Made by a program: the position numbers and the translations under genes. A stretch of DNA of 64,000 nt, taken from positions 1-64,000 of the forward strand of contig NZ_BOMM01000011.1 of the NCBI RefSeq assembly GCF_016862195.1. Direction: 5' to 3'. The notes beneath the pieces are model-generated. The model saw only the letters and a list, made by a program, of their open reading frames with translations. It was not told the DNA's origin and made no database searches. The DNA comes from Paractinoplanes ferrugineus. GTDB lineage: Bacteria > Actinomycetota > Actinomycetes > Mycobacteriales > Micromonosporaceae. Each line of letters starts with the position of its first letter. Positions within the stretch are counted from its first letter, which is position 1. Shown here in pieces: positions 29,301-36,617 of this stretch.

Positions 29301-30740
29301 GGCCAGCTCACGCGCCGCCAACTGCAGCTGCACCAGCTGATCGGTGGTGCGGCCGAGCACCGCCAGGCACAGCGAGCGGATCTCCGCCGGCAGGCCGTCC
29401 CGCAGGACCCGCAGCGGATCCTCCTTCTGCGCCACCACCAGGACCCGCTTGCCGTTCGCCATCAGGTGGCAGATCAGGTTGCGGATCGTGTGCGTCTTGC
29501 CGGTGCCCGGCGGCCCCTGAACAGCCACGTTGCGGTGCTGGGCGAGCCGGCGGGCGATCGACTCCTGGGCCTCGTTGGTGGGCAGCGGCATGAGCAGTCG
29601 CTCGCCGACCCGCTGCCACTCCGCCGGACGGTCGTCGGGCATCCGCAGCTTCGACGGCTCGTGCGCGACGATCGCGGACAGGGCGCCGACGCTCGTCGTG
29701 TCGCCGGCCAGCAGCCGATCGCGCAGGTTCTCCAGGAAGCCCCGCAACAGCCGCTGCTTCGGCCGGGCGAACAGGACACCGACGTCGGCGATGTGCGGCT
29801 GGGTGGTCTCCACCCGCCCGTCCGTGACGAGCCGGTCGTAGCCGAGCCGGCCGAGCGCCCGTTCGAACAGCTCCCGCCGCTCGAACTCGTCCCACAGGTC
29901 GATCTCGAGCGTGCCGGCCGGCCCGGCCAGCGCCAGCAGCTGGCCGAGGTAACGCTCGTCGAGCCCGGCCAGCGCGTCCGTCTGCAGCCGCGACGGTCCC
30001 GCCGGCGACACCGTGACCAGCGAACTGTCCGGCTCGTAGGAGATCAGCACCGGAGTGGCGATCAACGGATAACGAACCCGCTCGCCGTTGATCGTGGTGT
30101 CGAGAAGCCCATGCCCCCAGACCAGCTCGGTGGTCGCCGCCGACATGTCGAGCTGGTGCATGAGGTCGAACAGTTGCCGGTGAAGCACGCGCGTCTTCTC
30201 GACCTCACCGGTCGCGTAGGCCCAGGGCCGCCACACGTGATCGCGCCAGCTCTCGAACTCGTCCGCCGCGGTGGCCGGCGCCCCGCCCGGCTCCGCGCCG
30301 CTGTCCCGGCTGCCGGCGTCCGGGCCTGCGGGGTTCGGGCTTGCGGGGTTCGGGCTTGCGGGGTTCGGGCTTGCGGGGTTCGGGCTTGCGGGGTTCGGGC
30401 TTGCGGTGCCCAGCGCTGCGGGGTTCGCGTCGGCGGTGTCCGGGTCGGCGTCGGGTTTCGGCTCGGTCGTGGCTGTCACGTCGCCGCGCAGCCGACGGCG
30501 CAGAGCGGCCGGAACCGCCACCGGCGGCGGCCGGCTGGGCAGGCCGACGCGCAGCCACGAGGTGCCGTCCGGGGCCGGGCCCGCCTGACACGCCGGATGG
30601 TCGGGAAGTGCGTCCAGCCGGTGGGCGTCCTTGGGCACGGTGCGTGCCGGGCGTTCCATCTGGGCGCGGACGGCGAGAAGGTAGTCGGCGACCGCGACGG
30701 CCCGATCCCGGATCGTCGTGGGCGACTCAAGCTCAGCCAT
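25515..30740 (-). CDS. Giant SF1 helicase - PD-(D/E)XK nuclease - arginase-fold fusion
   Basis: This is one uninterrupted frame of 1741 residues. Residues 100-190 are low-complexity and include a five-fold SPNPA repeat. The UPF1-like helicase has Walker A VQGPPGTGKTHTIRNLI near 470, Walker B VVIVDEASQADLF and GDDQQIGP near 1070, and C-terminal motifs GDAYTFQGDERDVVFVS and RRINVAASRARDQLWIF near 1300. A Vsr/DUF559-type nuclease follows (YRIDFVL...LAIECDGDSYHGPEQWESDMRRQAVLE, about 1375-1430). The last 286 residues are an arginase/agmatinase-like domain with GGDCGVE, WFDAHADLN and HIDLDVLDP metal motifs. Helicase-nuclease proteins of this kind occur in defence islands; the arginase addition is unexpected. 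An internal ATG with GAGGAG could also make the arginase alone. Confidence 0.85.
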   Translation of the reverse strand: MAELESPTTIRDRAVAVADYLLAVRAQMERPARTVPKDAHRLDALPDHPACQAGPAPDGTSWLRVGLPSRPPPVAVPAALRRRLRGDVTATTEPKPDADPDTADANPAALGTASPNPASPNPASPNPASPNPASPNPAGPDAGSRDSGAEPGGAPATAADEFESWRDHVWRPWAYATGEVEKTRVLHRQLFDLMHQLDMSAATTELVWGHGLLDTTINGERVRYPLIATPVLISYEPDSSLVTVSPAGPSRLQTDALAGLDERYLGQLLALAGPAGTLEIDLWDEFERRELFERALGRLGYDRLVTDGRVETTQPHIADVGVLFARPKQRLLRGFLENLRDRLLAGDTTSVGALSAIVAHEPSKLRMPDDRPAEWQRVGERLLMPLPTNEAQESIARRLAQHRNVAVQGPPGTGKTHTIRNLICHLMANGKRVLVVAQKEDPLRVLRDGLPAEIRSLCLAVLGRTTDQLVQLQLAARELADRAATLDQEAEARRVHRLTGLLEEAERELATALGGLRAIAENEAVTYPIDGAPLTPVEVGAWLRERASMHGGLPDAVHTGPPLTAEEFGTLLELAADRSPADRRAALRPLPETGDLPGSAELRRRREERDALAGRVVALGAAGLAIDEVRGVDLDAVRADVRDALTWLRRREGAWTDRLGRLLNDPHWRAVWSDHVTATETLLAELAALTRELAGHRVLVPENHAHEPKRLLAQLAEIRQRFQAGRSLSRLLQAPLWRLADEIRVDGEPLRAAEDVDLVAAWIRRQQARRRLGRHWAEWIDRLAVPLPVGGGAPADAAGGMGDPEIWAGVLLAEAGQSLDWDVRHWPALAERLAHLVPQHELDLDPAMLAEVDVLLAEAPAIGELDALVAAEAEVAARLAPWPMLADAWSTLSGWDERLAEVRRSTALRPAAQRVADLRDRLAEEAPEWAAAIDGGRVPAVSGQACLQAWQWRRAQTWFDEVIGSVDPAVLSKRVESARDKIRRRTADLVVASAWLEVARSLDDRRKAALADWTTALRKIGKGTGRTAAAWQAHAQRHMESAVEAVPVWVMSVDRAIEQFAGGAHFDVVIVDEASQADLFSLPVLSLAERAVVVGDDQQIGPQLGFVGSVAGLIHSHLADVPSAEHFDPESSLYDHAVRRSPQRILLTEHFRCVPQIIEFSSRHYYDGKIMPLRADRPSFEPIRTVFLGDGVRQALSGFGDVNVAEAAALVAQVAAIVRNPAYAGKTLGVISLLSTSGQAGYLSTLLRAEIGEDEMQARRLRVGDAYTFQGDERDVVFVSMVVSDNDAKVAAFTKREYHRRINVAASRARDQLWIFHSVRSSSLLADDARALLLTYASNVFDVDLPKDLALCESDFERDVYKRLTARGFRPVPQFRIGAYRIDFVLNAPDGRRLAIECDGDSYHGPEQWESDMRRQAVLERVGNCVFVRIRGSIFAREPAAAMRPVWQRVEELAIMPVPRRTVLEVGQWQGSGSPTARRLTVGAAELAALVPGDRRLRVPIPDEPSSTGLLARNLAAIRAALPEADPASPVITVGGDCGVEIAPIEAALARYGDGLVVVWFDAHADLNTPDTSPSGAFHGMVLRTLLGDGPAALLPTRVLKPSQVVLAGVRALDPAEKDYIAANRISDLSDFTGEAAAVYVHIDLDVLDPTAFSSVGSPEPRGMTADELVAAVRSLTGRFPLAGLGITEYQPGRASDRALLATMLPALLGDQPRIEPVIRPAGLQAMQVTVRLRDHEDSAG
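30328..30402. repeat. Five perfect 15-bp repeats inside the helicase gene
   Basis: GCGGGGTTCGGGCTT occurs five times in tandem. On the minus strand it codes for repeated Ser-Pro-Asn-Pro-Ala in the linker before the helicase domain. Identity of the copies at DNA level points to recent expansion; the copy number may vary between strains and would change linker length without a frameshift. Confidence 0.92.
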
Positions 30741-30874
30741 CCGCCAAATTCTAGGCGGCCCTGTCTCGCCCCGCCGGGCGCGGACCCGCGGGTCGCGCAC
30801 CGCCCTTAACCTGGGGTCCGGCGACCCACCCGTTAAGGTGGCGCGGCTGAACCTCACGGGAGAGCGGAACGACG

Positions 30875-32131
30875 TTGACCGAGCAAAACCCCGGCACCCC
30901 CGACGACGAGCCGCGACCCCCGGCGCCGCGGTCGACGACGGCCGGCGACGATCCACCGGCGGCCGTCGATCCGTGGAAGGGGATGACGGGCTCGTGGACG
31001 CATCCGGCGCCGAGCCAGTGGACGCCACCCGCCGACCAGCCCGACCCGTGGGCGACGCCGCATCCCGGCGCCGGACCGGACCCCTGGCCCCCGTCGCAGC
31101 CCGGCGCGCAGCCGGGCGCGCAGCCGAATCCGTGGGCGATGCCGCAGCCGGGAGCCATCCCGCCACCGGGGGCCCATCAGCCGCCGCCCGGTTATCCGCC
31201 GCCCGGTTATCCGCCGCCCGGTTATCCGCAGATGCCGCCGGGCTACGGGCCGCCGGTCGGTCACTACCCGTACGCCCAGGCCGCCTACGGCGCGCAAAGC
31301 TATGCGCAACTGCCGGCCGCCTTCTATGCCGGGCCCAACGATCCGCTGGTCAGCTCGGACTTCTCGGGCTGGTGGAACAAGAGCTTCCGACTACTGCGGG
31401 CGGCGTGGCGGCCGATCGCGGTGCTGCAGATCGTTTCGGCGATTCCGCAAATCGTCTTCCTGGTGCTGTTGGACATCCGGACCAACGACCTCGTCACGAC
31501 GCTGAACAGCAACGCGGAACCGACCACGGCCGAGCTTCGGGCGCTGTTCGACCCGTACCTCGGTCTGCTCCTGCCGCTCTTGATCGCGCTTCTCGTCGGC
31601 CTGGTCAGCACGTTGGCCTCGCTGCAACTGCTGATTCAGCAGGCGACCGGGCAGCCGCTGTCGATCGGGACGGCCCTGCGGGCCGCGGTGCGGCGGGCGC
31701 CGGCGCTCATCGGGTGGTGCGTTCCGGCGATGTTGATGGTCGGCGTCGGTCTGCTGTTCTGCCTGCTGCCGGGCATCTATCTGGCATTTGTCTTCGCGGT
31801 GCTGTCGACGGTGGTGCTGCTGGAACGGGGCAACGCGATCGGCCGGGTCTTCGCGCTCTTCCACGCCGATTTCGGCGCCTCGCTGGCTCGGGTGGTGGTC
31901 GCCGGCGGGATCGCGTTCGCCCTGAACACCCTCGCCGACATCATCACCCGCCCGATCGCCGCGACGGCGGGGGCGTCGACCACCACGTCGATCGTCACCC
32001 AGACCATCGCCGGGCTGATCGCGGTCGTCGGCGCGACGCTCACCATCGCCATGATGCTCACCGCTTACGCCGATATGCGCGCCCGGCACGAGCCCTTCTC
32101 CACTGCCTATTTGCAGCCGCAGACTCGCTGA
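30875..32131 (+). CDS. Proline-rich multi-pass membrane protein
   Basis: The 418-residue product has a disordered N-terminal third rich in Pro, Gly, Gln and Trp-containing DPW repeats, with three exact PPPGY units coded by a 15-bp repeat at 31181-31225. About six TM helices follow, from roughly residue 185 to the end, in the style of glycerophosphodiester-phosphodiesterase-type membrane domains (LLPLLIALLVGLVSTLASLQLLIQQATGQPLSIGTALRAAVRR). There is no catalytic domain. The TTG start has GGGAGAG about 10 bases upstream. It is divergent from the helicase fusion. The function is unknown. Confidence 0.82.
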   Translation: MTEQNPGTPDDEPRPPAPRSTTAGDDPPAAVDPWKGMTGSWTHPAPSQWTPPADQPDPWATPHPGAGPDPWPPSQPGAQPGAQPNPWAMPQPGAIPPPGAHQPPPGYPPPGYPPPGYPQMPPGYGPPVGHYPYAQAAYGAQSYAQLPAAFYAGPNDPLVSSDFSGWWNKSFRLLRAAWRPIAVLQIVSAIPQIVFLVLLDIRTNDLVTTLNSNAEPTTAELRALFDPYLGLLLPLLIALLVGLVSTLASLQLLIQQATGQPLSIGTALRAAVRRAPALIGWCVPAMLMVGVGLLFCLLPGIYLAFVFAVLSTVVLLERGNAIGRVFALFHADFGASLARVVVAGGIAFALNTLADIITRPIAATAGASTTTSIVTQTIAGLIAVVGATLTIAMMLTAYADMRARHEPFSTAYLQPQTR

Positions 32132-32142
32132 TCCGCACGGGA

Positions 32143-32430
32143 TCAGTGGGGGCGGCCGGCGCGGGCCGCTGACTCGACTCGGTCCAGGTTGGTCTCCAGG
32201 GCCTGGAGTCCCTGGTCGAGGGATCGCCGCAGGGCGCGGCTGCCGGGGAGGCGGCGGTCGGTCATCCACTGCTCGATGTCGGCGAGCAGCCAGATCTTGC
32301 CCTGCGCCAGGGTGGCGACCGGGGTGGGGAAGTCGGCGCGGGCGGCCAGCTGGTAGACCCGCTGCCGGCTGACGCCAAGCATTTCGCGCACCTCGTGGGC
32401 ACCGGCCAGGCGGATGGGCTGCTTCCTCAT
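32143..32430 (-). CDS. Small HTH DNA-binding protein (AlpA/MerR-like)
   Basis: The 95-residue product begins MRKQPIRLAGAHEVREMLGVSRQRVYQLAARADFPTPVATLAQGKIWLLADIEQWMTDRR, a winged HTH of the excisionase/AlpA kind. A helical tail follows that could dimerise. ATGs at 32430 and 32436 are both possible. On the minus strand TATAGT ends 7 bases before the 32430 ATG, suggesting a leaderless transcript that starts there. Such proteins often regulate a neighbour; the divergent P-loop gene is 107 bp away. Confidence 0.82.
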   Translation of the reverse strand: MRKQPIRLAGAHEVREMLGVSRQRVYQLAARADFPTPVATLAQGKIWLLADIEQWMTDRRLPGSRALRRSLDQGLQALETNLDRVESAARAGRPH

Positions 32431-32537
32431 GCACATGACTATAGTCGCACGACAAGTATCACGCGTCATGACTTCGTTCGGCAGTTCCGACAGCACCCTC
32501 GCCCCAGCCGCCCCGTCGCCCCAACAGACTCCGGAAG

Positions 32538-32852
32538 GTGTGCATGCACAGCACATCCGCTTCGGTCGTGGTCATCACGGGCGCCATGGCCGCCGGGAAG
32601 TCGACCATCGCACACGGTCTCGCGGAGCGATTCCCCCGAGCGGCGCACGTCCGTGGAGACACCTTCCGCCGGATGATCGTCTCCGGTCGGGCGGAACTCG
32701 AGCCCGACGAGACCGCGGCGGCGACCGCGCAAGTGTGGCTGCGGCTACCGACTCGCGGCAACGGTCGCCGGTGGCTTGACACCTCGGAGCAGCCGCCCGA
32801 GCACACCATCGCGGAGGTTCTGGCGAGGATGTCGGAAGCTCGGATCACCTGA
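32538..32852 (+). pseudogene. P-loop kinase-like protein with an apparent internal deletion
   Basis: The first 60 residues (SVVVITGAMAAGKSTIAHGLAERFPRAAHVRGDTFRRMIVSG) carry a perfect Walker A motif and match small AAA/phosphotransferase-like proteins that usually run about 170-180 residues. The C-terminal part, RRWLDTSEQPPEHTIAEVLARMSEAR, matches their end. The central section with the Walker B and lid regions is missing, so the frame is only 104 codons. The deletion appears to be in-frame. Catalysis is unlikely. It could still be expressed as a small protein. Confidence 0.6.
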
Positions 32853-32905
32853 CCGGGCAACGCCGACGGCACCGCGCACGCGTCGTTCGGCCGGGCCGGG
32901 CCGGG

Positions 32906-33664
32906 TCAGGCCTCCTCGGGGTCTCGGCCCACCGCTGAGCGGCCGCCGTCGACCGGGATGACGGCGCCGTTGACAAAGGTGGCCTGGGCCGAGAGCAGGA
33001 ACGCCACCACGTCGGCCACCTCGGTGGGGCGGCCCAGCCGGCCGAGCGGTTGCAGTCGGCGGATCTCCTGTGCGAAACGGTCCCGCTCCTCGCCGGGCAG
33101 GGCGGCCAGATGCGCCGCCGAGCGGTCGGTGGCGATCGAGCCCAGGGCGACGGCATTCACGCGTACGCCGAAAGGGCCGTAGTCAACCGCAAGCGCGCGC
33201 GTCACGCCTTCGACGGCGGCTTTCGCCGTCGCGTACGCGAAGGCACCCCGCACCGCACGTTGTGCCTGATGCGACGAGACGTTGACGATGGCTCCGCCGC
33301 CGGACGCCAGGAAACGGCGGACCGCTGTCGCGCAACCCACCACGACCGGATCCAGATTCCGGCCGATCAGGTCGATGACCTCGGGCGCGGGCGTGTCGTG
33401 CAGCCAGGCGTCCCGGAAGATCGCGGCGTTGTTGACCCAGCCGGCCAGGGGCGCGATGTCCGCGGCGACCTCGGCCGCCTCGGCCGCGATCGATTCGTCG
33501 GCGGCGTCCCCGGTGAGCAGGTGGACGGCCGGATGAGCGCGGATCCAGTCGAGACCGGCGTCGTCGAACTCGACGATCACTACCGTGTCGCCGCCGGCGG
33601 CGAGACGTTCGGCTATCGCGCGTCCGACTCCGCGGCCGCCGCCGGTGACCACATGGGATCGCAT
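32906..33664 (-). CDS. Short-chain dehydrogenase/reductase
   Basis: This classical SDR of 252 residues has the cofactor motif TGGGRGVGRAIAERLA at residues 7-22, NNAA near 85, the catalytic Ser in VNVSSHQAQ near 135, and Tyr-x3-Lys in YATAKAAVEGVTRALA near 148. The usual PG motif after beta-6 reads NAVALGSIATD. The C terminus FVNGAVIPVDGGRS is typical. NAD(P) preference is probably NAD, given Glu-Phe-Asp after beta-2 (IVEFDD). The substrate is unknown. Confidence 0.93.
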   Translation of the reverse strand: MRSHVVTGGGRGVGRAIAERLAAGGDTVVIVEFDDAGLDWIRAHPAVHLLTGDAADESIAAEAAEVAADIAPLAGWVNNAAIFRDAWLHDTPAPEVIDLIGRNLDPVVVGCATAVRRFLASGGGAIVNVSSHQAQRAVRGAFAYATAKAAVEGVTRALAVDYGPFGVRVNAVALGSIATDRSAAHLAALPGEERDRFAQEIRRLQPLGRLGRPTEVADVVAFLLSAQATFVNGAVIPVDGGRSAVGRDPEEA

Positions 33665-33669
33665 GCCTG

Positions 33670-33825
33670 TCAGGTGTGGCGGCCGGGGCGCCGGGGGTCG
33701 CGGCGCCGGGGTGGGGCCGACCGCGCGATCGTCGGGCGGCTGGCCGGCGGGAACCCGTTCACCCGGTGTTCCCGGCTCGCCCGGTCGGTGGCGCGAGCTT
33801 CGTACTCATCGTGGTCTTTCGCCAT
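33670..33825 (-). CDS. Candidate 51-residue protein upstream of the SDR gene
   Basis: The frame starts ATG at 33825 with AGGA close upstream, begins MAKDHDEYEARATDRASREHR, and ends with a basic Pro/Arg-rich tail. Its TGA lies 5 bases before the SDR start, so the two could be translationally coupled. I recognise no family, and the C-terminal half is low-complexity. The gap between flanking genes would otherwise be 226 bp. Confidence 0.4.
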   Translation of the reverse strand: MAKDHDEYEARATDRASREHRVNGFPPASRPTIARSAPPRRRDPRRPGRHT

Positions 33826-33890
33826 GATCCTGGTCGTTCCCCGCGGCGAATGCGGCAAACCGTGGCCTGCCCGCCGGCGGGGAAGGCCGG

Positions 33891-34559
33891 TCAGGGGAAC
33901 TGCATGCGGCGTGGGCGCGGAATGACGGGCGGCGGGAGCGGCAGGTCGTCGAGGTGACTCCAGAGCAGGTGGCCGTTGTCGGTCGACTTGATCTCACCGA
34001 GGCTGGCCCGGAGCAGACCGAGGTGCGGCGCACCGGCGAAACCGGCGATCACCACCTCGGGCTTCGGATCGATGTTCGCGATCGCCGCGCAGATCTTGGC
34101 AACTTCGCGCTCGTCGACGGCGTCGAGGGGGAGCGGAGCCTCGACCTGGGAACGGCGCCAGGGCGGTCCGAAGCGGCGGAGCAACTCGCGGACGAGCCGG
34201 CCGAACGAACGGCCGACCTCGATGTCCCGCATGGAAGTCTGGGCGGACTGGCCGTAGCACCACGGCACCACGACGTGTCCGTTGATCGCAACGAGCTGGT
34301 AAACGGATTTCGGCACACTGATGATCTCGGCCCCGGGAAGCGTGCCGAGGAACAGCACCAATTCCTCATAGGGAAGCGGCCAACGCGGATTGGAGAGAAC
34401 TCGTTCCATGGTCTGCGTCATCGCGGGGTGGGCGTTGACCTCACGGTCGATCGCGGTGCTCAACGCCTCGGGAACCCGGGTCCACAGTTCACCGGCCACC
34501 TTGTCGCCGAACTGTTCGACCACCCACTCGCTCGGACCGACCAGAACGTCTGGGCGCAT
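33891..34559 (-). CDS. Hypothetical protein
   Basis: I do not recognise this 222-residue protein. It is soluble, of mixed alpha/beta composition (MRPDVLVGPSEWVVEQFGDKVAGELW at the start; VVIAGFAGAPHLGLLRASLGEIK near 185), and ends in a proline-rich tail, PLPPPVIPRPRR. The regular codon bias supports a real gene. Nothing in the 226 bp downstream or the 730 bp upstream points to a role. Confidence 0.7.
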   Translation of the reverse strand: MRPDVLVGPSEWVVEQFGDKVAGELWTRVPEALSTAIDREVNAHPAMTQTMERVLSNPRWPLPYEELVLFLGTLPGAEIISVPKSVYQLVAINGHVVVPWCYGQSAQTSMRDIEVGRSFGRLVRELLRRFGPPWRRSQVEAPLPLDAVDEREVAKICAAIANIDPKPEVVIAGFAGAPHLGLLRASLGEIKSTDNGHLLWSHLDDLPLPPPVIPRPRRMQFP

Positions 34560-35289
34560 TCGTTACCACCACCGTCCGTGTCGCGGGCGTTACTGCTGGC
34601 TTAGAAGAGTTCCACTTCCGGTGATCGACTGGAAGAGTCCGCTTCGCACATCGCAGAAACGCTCATGAATGAAATAGAGCGCGACGATCAGAACAGAGCC
34701 ACGACGATGGAGCTGCAGGTCGCAAGCGTTCGAAACATGCAACTTGCACGGCGAACCGCACGTGCAAGTTGCATGCCAGCTTCCCATTTCGACCCGCGAT
34801 CGAAGTCAATCACCCACATATTTCGAGGTGATGACCATCGCGCAAACATCCACCCGCGGCGGCCGGTAAATAGCCCGCCACCAGCCTGAAGACATTGATG
34901 AAACCAACACTCCCGGGGATTGGGAACGCTCCCATGTCCATCCTCGAGATCCACAGCAGGCAGAGGCCCGCCCACCAGCCAAGATCCGGCCGAAAACGGC
35001 CGGCGCGGCCGCTACAAGACAGCTGTCAGATTTCCGTCACCGGCCCGCCGGACGGCCGCTTCGCGCCTTACGCCCCTTTCCGCATAAAGCTCGATGGCAC
35101 CGTCCACATGCCACTCCGCTTTCAAGATCGTCCATTTGCCGGGACGCGAGGATCACGAAGCAATTGCCGGACGGCCCGCTCGGCGAAGCCGGCCACGTCG
35201 GGATCCCGGCCGCCGACGTCGGGCAACTCCGCCGGCCCGGTGGCCCCCGCCTGCGAAGAGTCCGGCCGGGAGCGCGCTAACGTGCCGGA
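34560..35289. other. 730-bp gene-free stretch of lower GC
   Basis: The base composition is visibly less GC-rich than the flanks, and no open frame resembles a known protein. A 74-codon frame (34665-34889) and a 65-codon frame on the other strand (34590-34787) both run through the hairpin at 34736-34775 and are probably accidental. The mix of low GC and a strong hairpin suggests acquired DNA or the remains of a mobile element, but no transposase, terminal repeats or attachment site are visible. Confidence 0.5.
34736..34775. promoter_or_regulatory. Perfect 15-bp inverted repeat with a 10-base loop
   Basis: The arms CATGCAACTTGCACG and CGTGCAAGTTGCATG are exactly complementary around GCGAACCGCA. 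Each arm is itself an odd palindrome (TGCAA-C-TTGCA), so the site also reads as two protein-binding half sites about 25 bp apart. No T-run follows, so a simple terminator is less likely than an operator pair or a structured RNA element. Confidence 0.65.
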
Positions 35290-36579
35290 GTGAGTGCGAA
35301 TACGCCGGCCTTCGAAGCGGCGCGGGTGATCGACGCGGTGCTGCGTGACCTGCGCGGCGGCGGCCATCGCGGGATCGTGGTCGACTCGCCGCCGGGGGCC
35401 GGCAAGTCGACGCTGGTGGTGCGGGCGGCCGGCGAGCTGGCCGCGACCGGGGCACCGCTGATGATCGTGGCGCAGACCAACGAGCAGGTCGACGACCTGA
35501 TCGAACGCCTCGGCGCGCGGTCCCCGGAGGTCACGGTGGGCCGGTTGTCGGCGGTCGACTACGAGCCGTCCGACCGGGTCAAAGATCACCCGGCGTGCCG
35601 GGTGGGCGCGAAGGTCGCGGATCTGCGCGGGCCGGCGGTCACCATCGGTACGGCGGCCAAGTGGGCCACCGTGGCCGATGGCGTGTGGCCGTGGGCGATC
35701 GTCGACGAGGCGTACCAGATGAGGTCGGACGCACTGCTGCGAGTGGCCTCGCGGTTCGAGCGCGCCCTGTTCGTGGGTGACCCCGGGCAGCTGGACCCGT
35801 TCTCGACAGTCGAGGTCGACCGCTGGACCGGGCTGTCCTGGGATCCGATGCAGAGCGCCGTCGCGGTCCTGCTGCGGCACAACCCCGACCTGCCGGTGCA
35901 CCGCCTGCCGGTGTCGTGGCGGCTGCCGCACTCGGCCGCGGGCGTGATCGCGGAGGCGTTCTACCCGTTCACCGGTTTCCGGTCAGGAACCGGACCGGGC
36001 GACCGCACCCTGACCTTCACCCCCGGCGGGGACCGACTCGACCAGGTGCTCGACGACGCCGCGGCGACCGGCTGGGGGCTGCACCGGCTGGCGCGACGGT
36101 TCACCATCCGCACCGATGCCGAGGCGGCCGCGGCCTGCGCCGCCCTCGCCGCCCGCGCGTTGGCGCGGGCCGGCGCGACCGTCTCGGAGGCCGGCGAGCG
36201 GCCGCTGACCGCGCACCGGATCGCGATCGGGGCGGCGCACCGCGATCAGGCGGCGGCGATCCGGGCACACCTTCCGGCCGAGGCCGCCGGAGTCACGGTC
36301 GACACCGCGAATCGCCTGCAGGGCCGGGAGTACGACCTGACGATCGTGCTGCACCCGTTGTCCGGGCGGCGCGACGCGACCGCGTTCCACCTGGAGTCGG
36401 GGCGGCTGTGCGTGCTGACCTCGCGGCATCGGCACGCGTGTGTGGTGGTGGCCCGGGACGGCATCGCGGAGCTGCTGGACGAGCATCCGTCGAGTGAGCC
36501 GGTGCATCTCAACGTGCCCGTCAAGTTTCCGGACGGCTGGGAGGCGAACCAGGCGATCCTCTCGCACCTGAATCGATGA
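35290..36579 (+). CDS. SF1-type AAA ATPase/helicase
   Basis: This 429-residue protein has Walker A in VVDSPPGAGKSTLVVRAAGEL near residue 33, motif Ia in MIVAQTNEQVDDLI, and Walker B in WAIVDEAYQM near 137. GDPGQLDPF near 159 is motif III, and the C-terminal helicase motifs are VDTANRLQGREYDLTIVLHPL and RLCVLTSRHRHACVVVAR. It is shorter than typical helicases and has no fused nuclease. The GTG start follows a TGCCGGAGTGAG context. It heads a rightward cluster with the beta-family, Prim-Pol and SRPBCC genes; a replication or defence cassette is possible but unproven. Confidence 0.85.
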   Translation: MSANTPAFEAARVIDAVLRDLRGGGHRGIVVDSPPGAGKSTLVVRAAGELAATGAPLMIVAQTNEQVDDLIERLGARSPEVTVGRLSAVDYEPSDRVKDHPACRVGAKVADLRGPAVTIGTAAKWATVADGVWPWAIVDEAYQMRSDALLRVASRFERALFVGDPGQLDPFSTVEVDRWTGLSWDPMQSAVAVLLRHNPDLPVHRLPVSWRLPHSAAGVIAEAFYPFTGFRSGTGPGDRTLTFTPGGDRLDQVLDDAAATGWGLHRLARRFTIRTDAEAAAACAALAARALARAGATVSEAGERPLTAHRIAIGAAHRDQAAAIRAHLPAEAAGVTVDTANRLQGREYDLTIVLHPLSGRRDATAFHLESGRLCVLTSRHRHACVVVARDGIAELLDEHPSSEPVHLNVPVKFPDGWEANQAILSHLNR

Positions 36580-36580
36580 C

Positions 36581-36596
36581 TGTCGCTAATCCGACA
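36581..36596. promoter_or_regulatory. Second copy of the TGTCGCTAA-YCGACA operator-like dyad
   Basis: TGTCGCTAATCCGACA begins 1 base after the SF1 ATPase stop. It matches the element at 3900-3917 in both arms and in the CTAA part of the spacer. A TACTGT -10-like hexamer (36606-36611) lies 6 bases before the beta-family ATG, so the dyad sits where a regulator of a leaderless promoter would bind. Confidence 0.5.
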
Positions 36597-36617
36597 ACAG
36601 ACCGCTACTGTGAGTGA

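Noticed and set aside
30328..30402. CRISPR-like array
   Set aside because: The five units are 15 bp with no spacers and lie in frame in a coding linker; they are a minisatellite.
26397..30809. Very long antisense open frame (about 1470 codons) on the + strand
   Set aside because: It mirrors the helicase fusion, is made of Arg/Gly/Pro/Val-rich sequence without any domain, and results from third-position GC bias of the real gene.
34590..34889. Two small frames through the 34736-34775 hairpin
   Set aside because: Both include the inverted repeat as coding sequence, lack ribosome binding sites and resemble nothing; left as non-coding.
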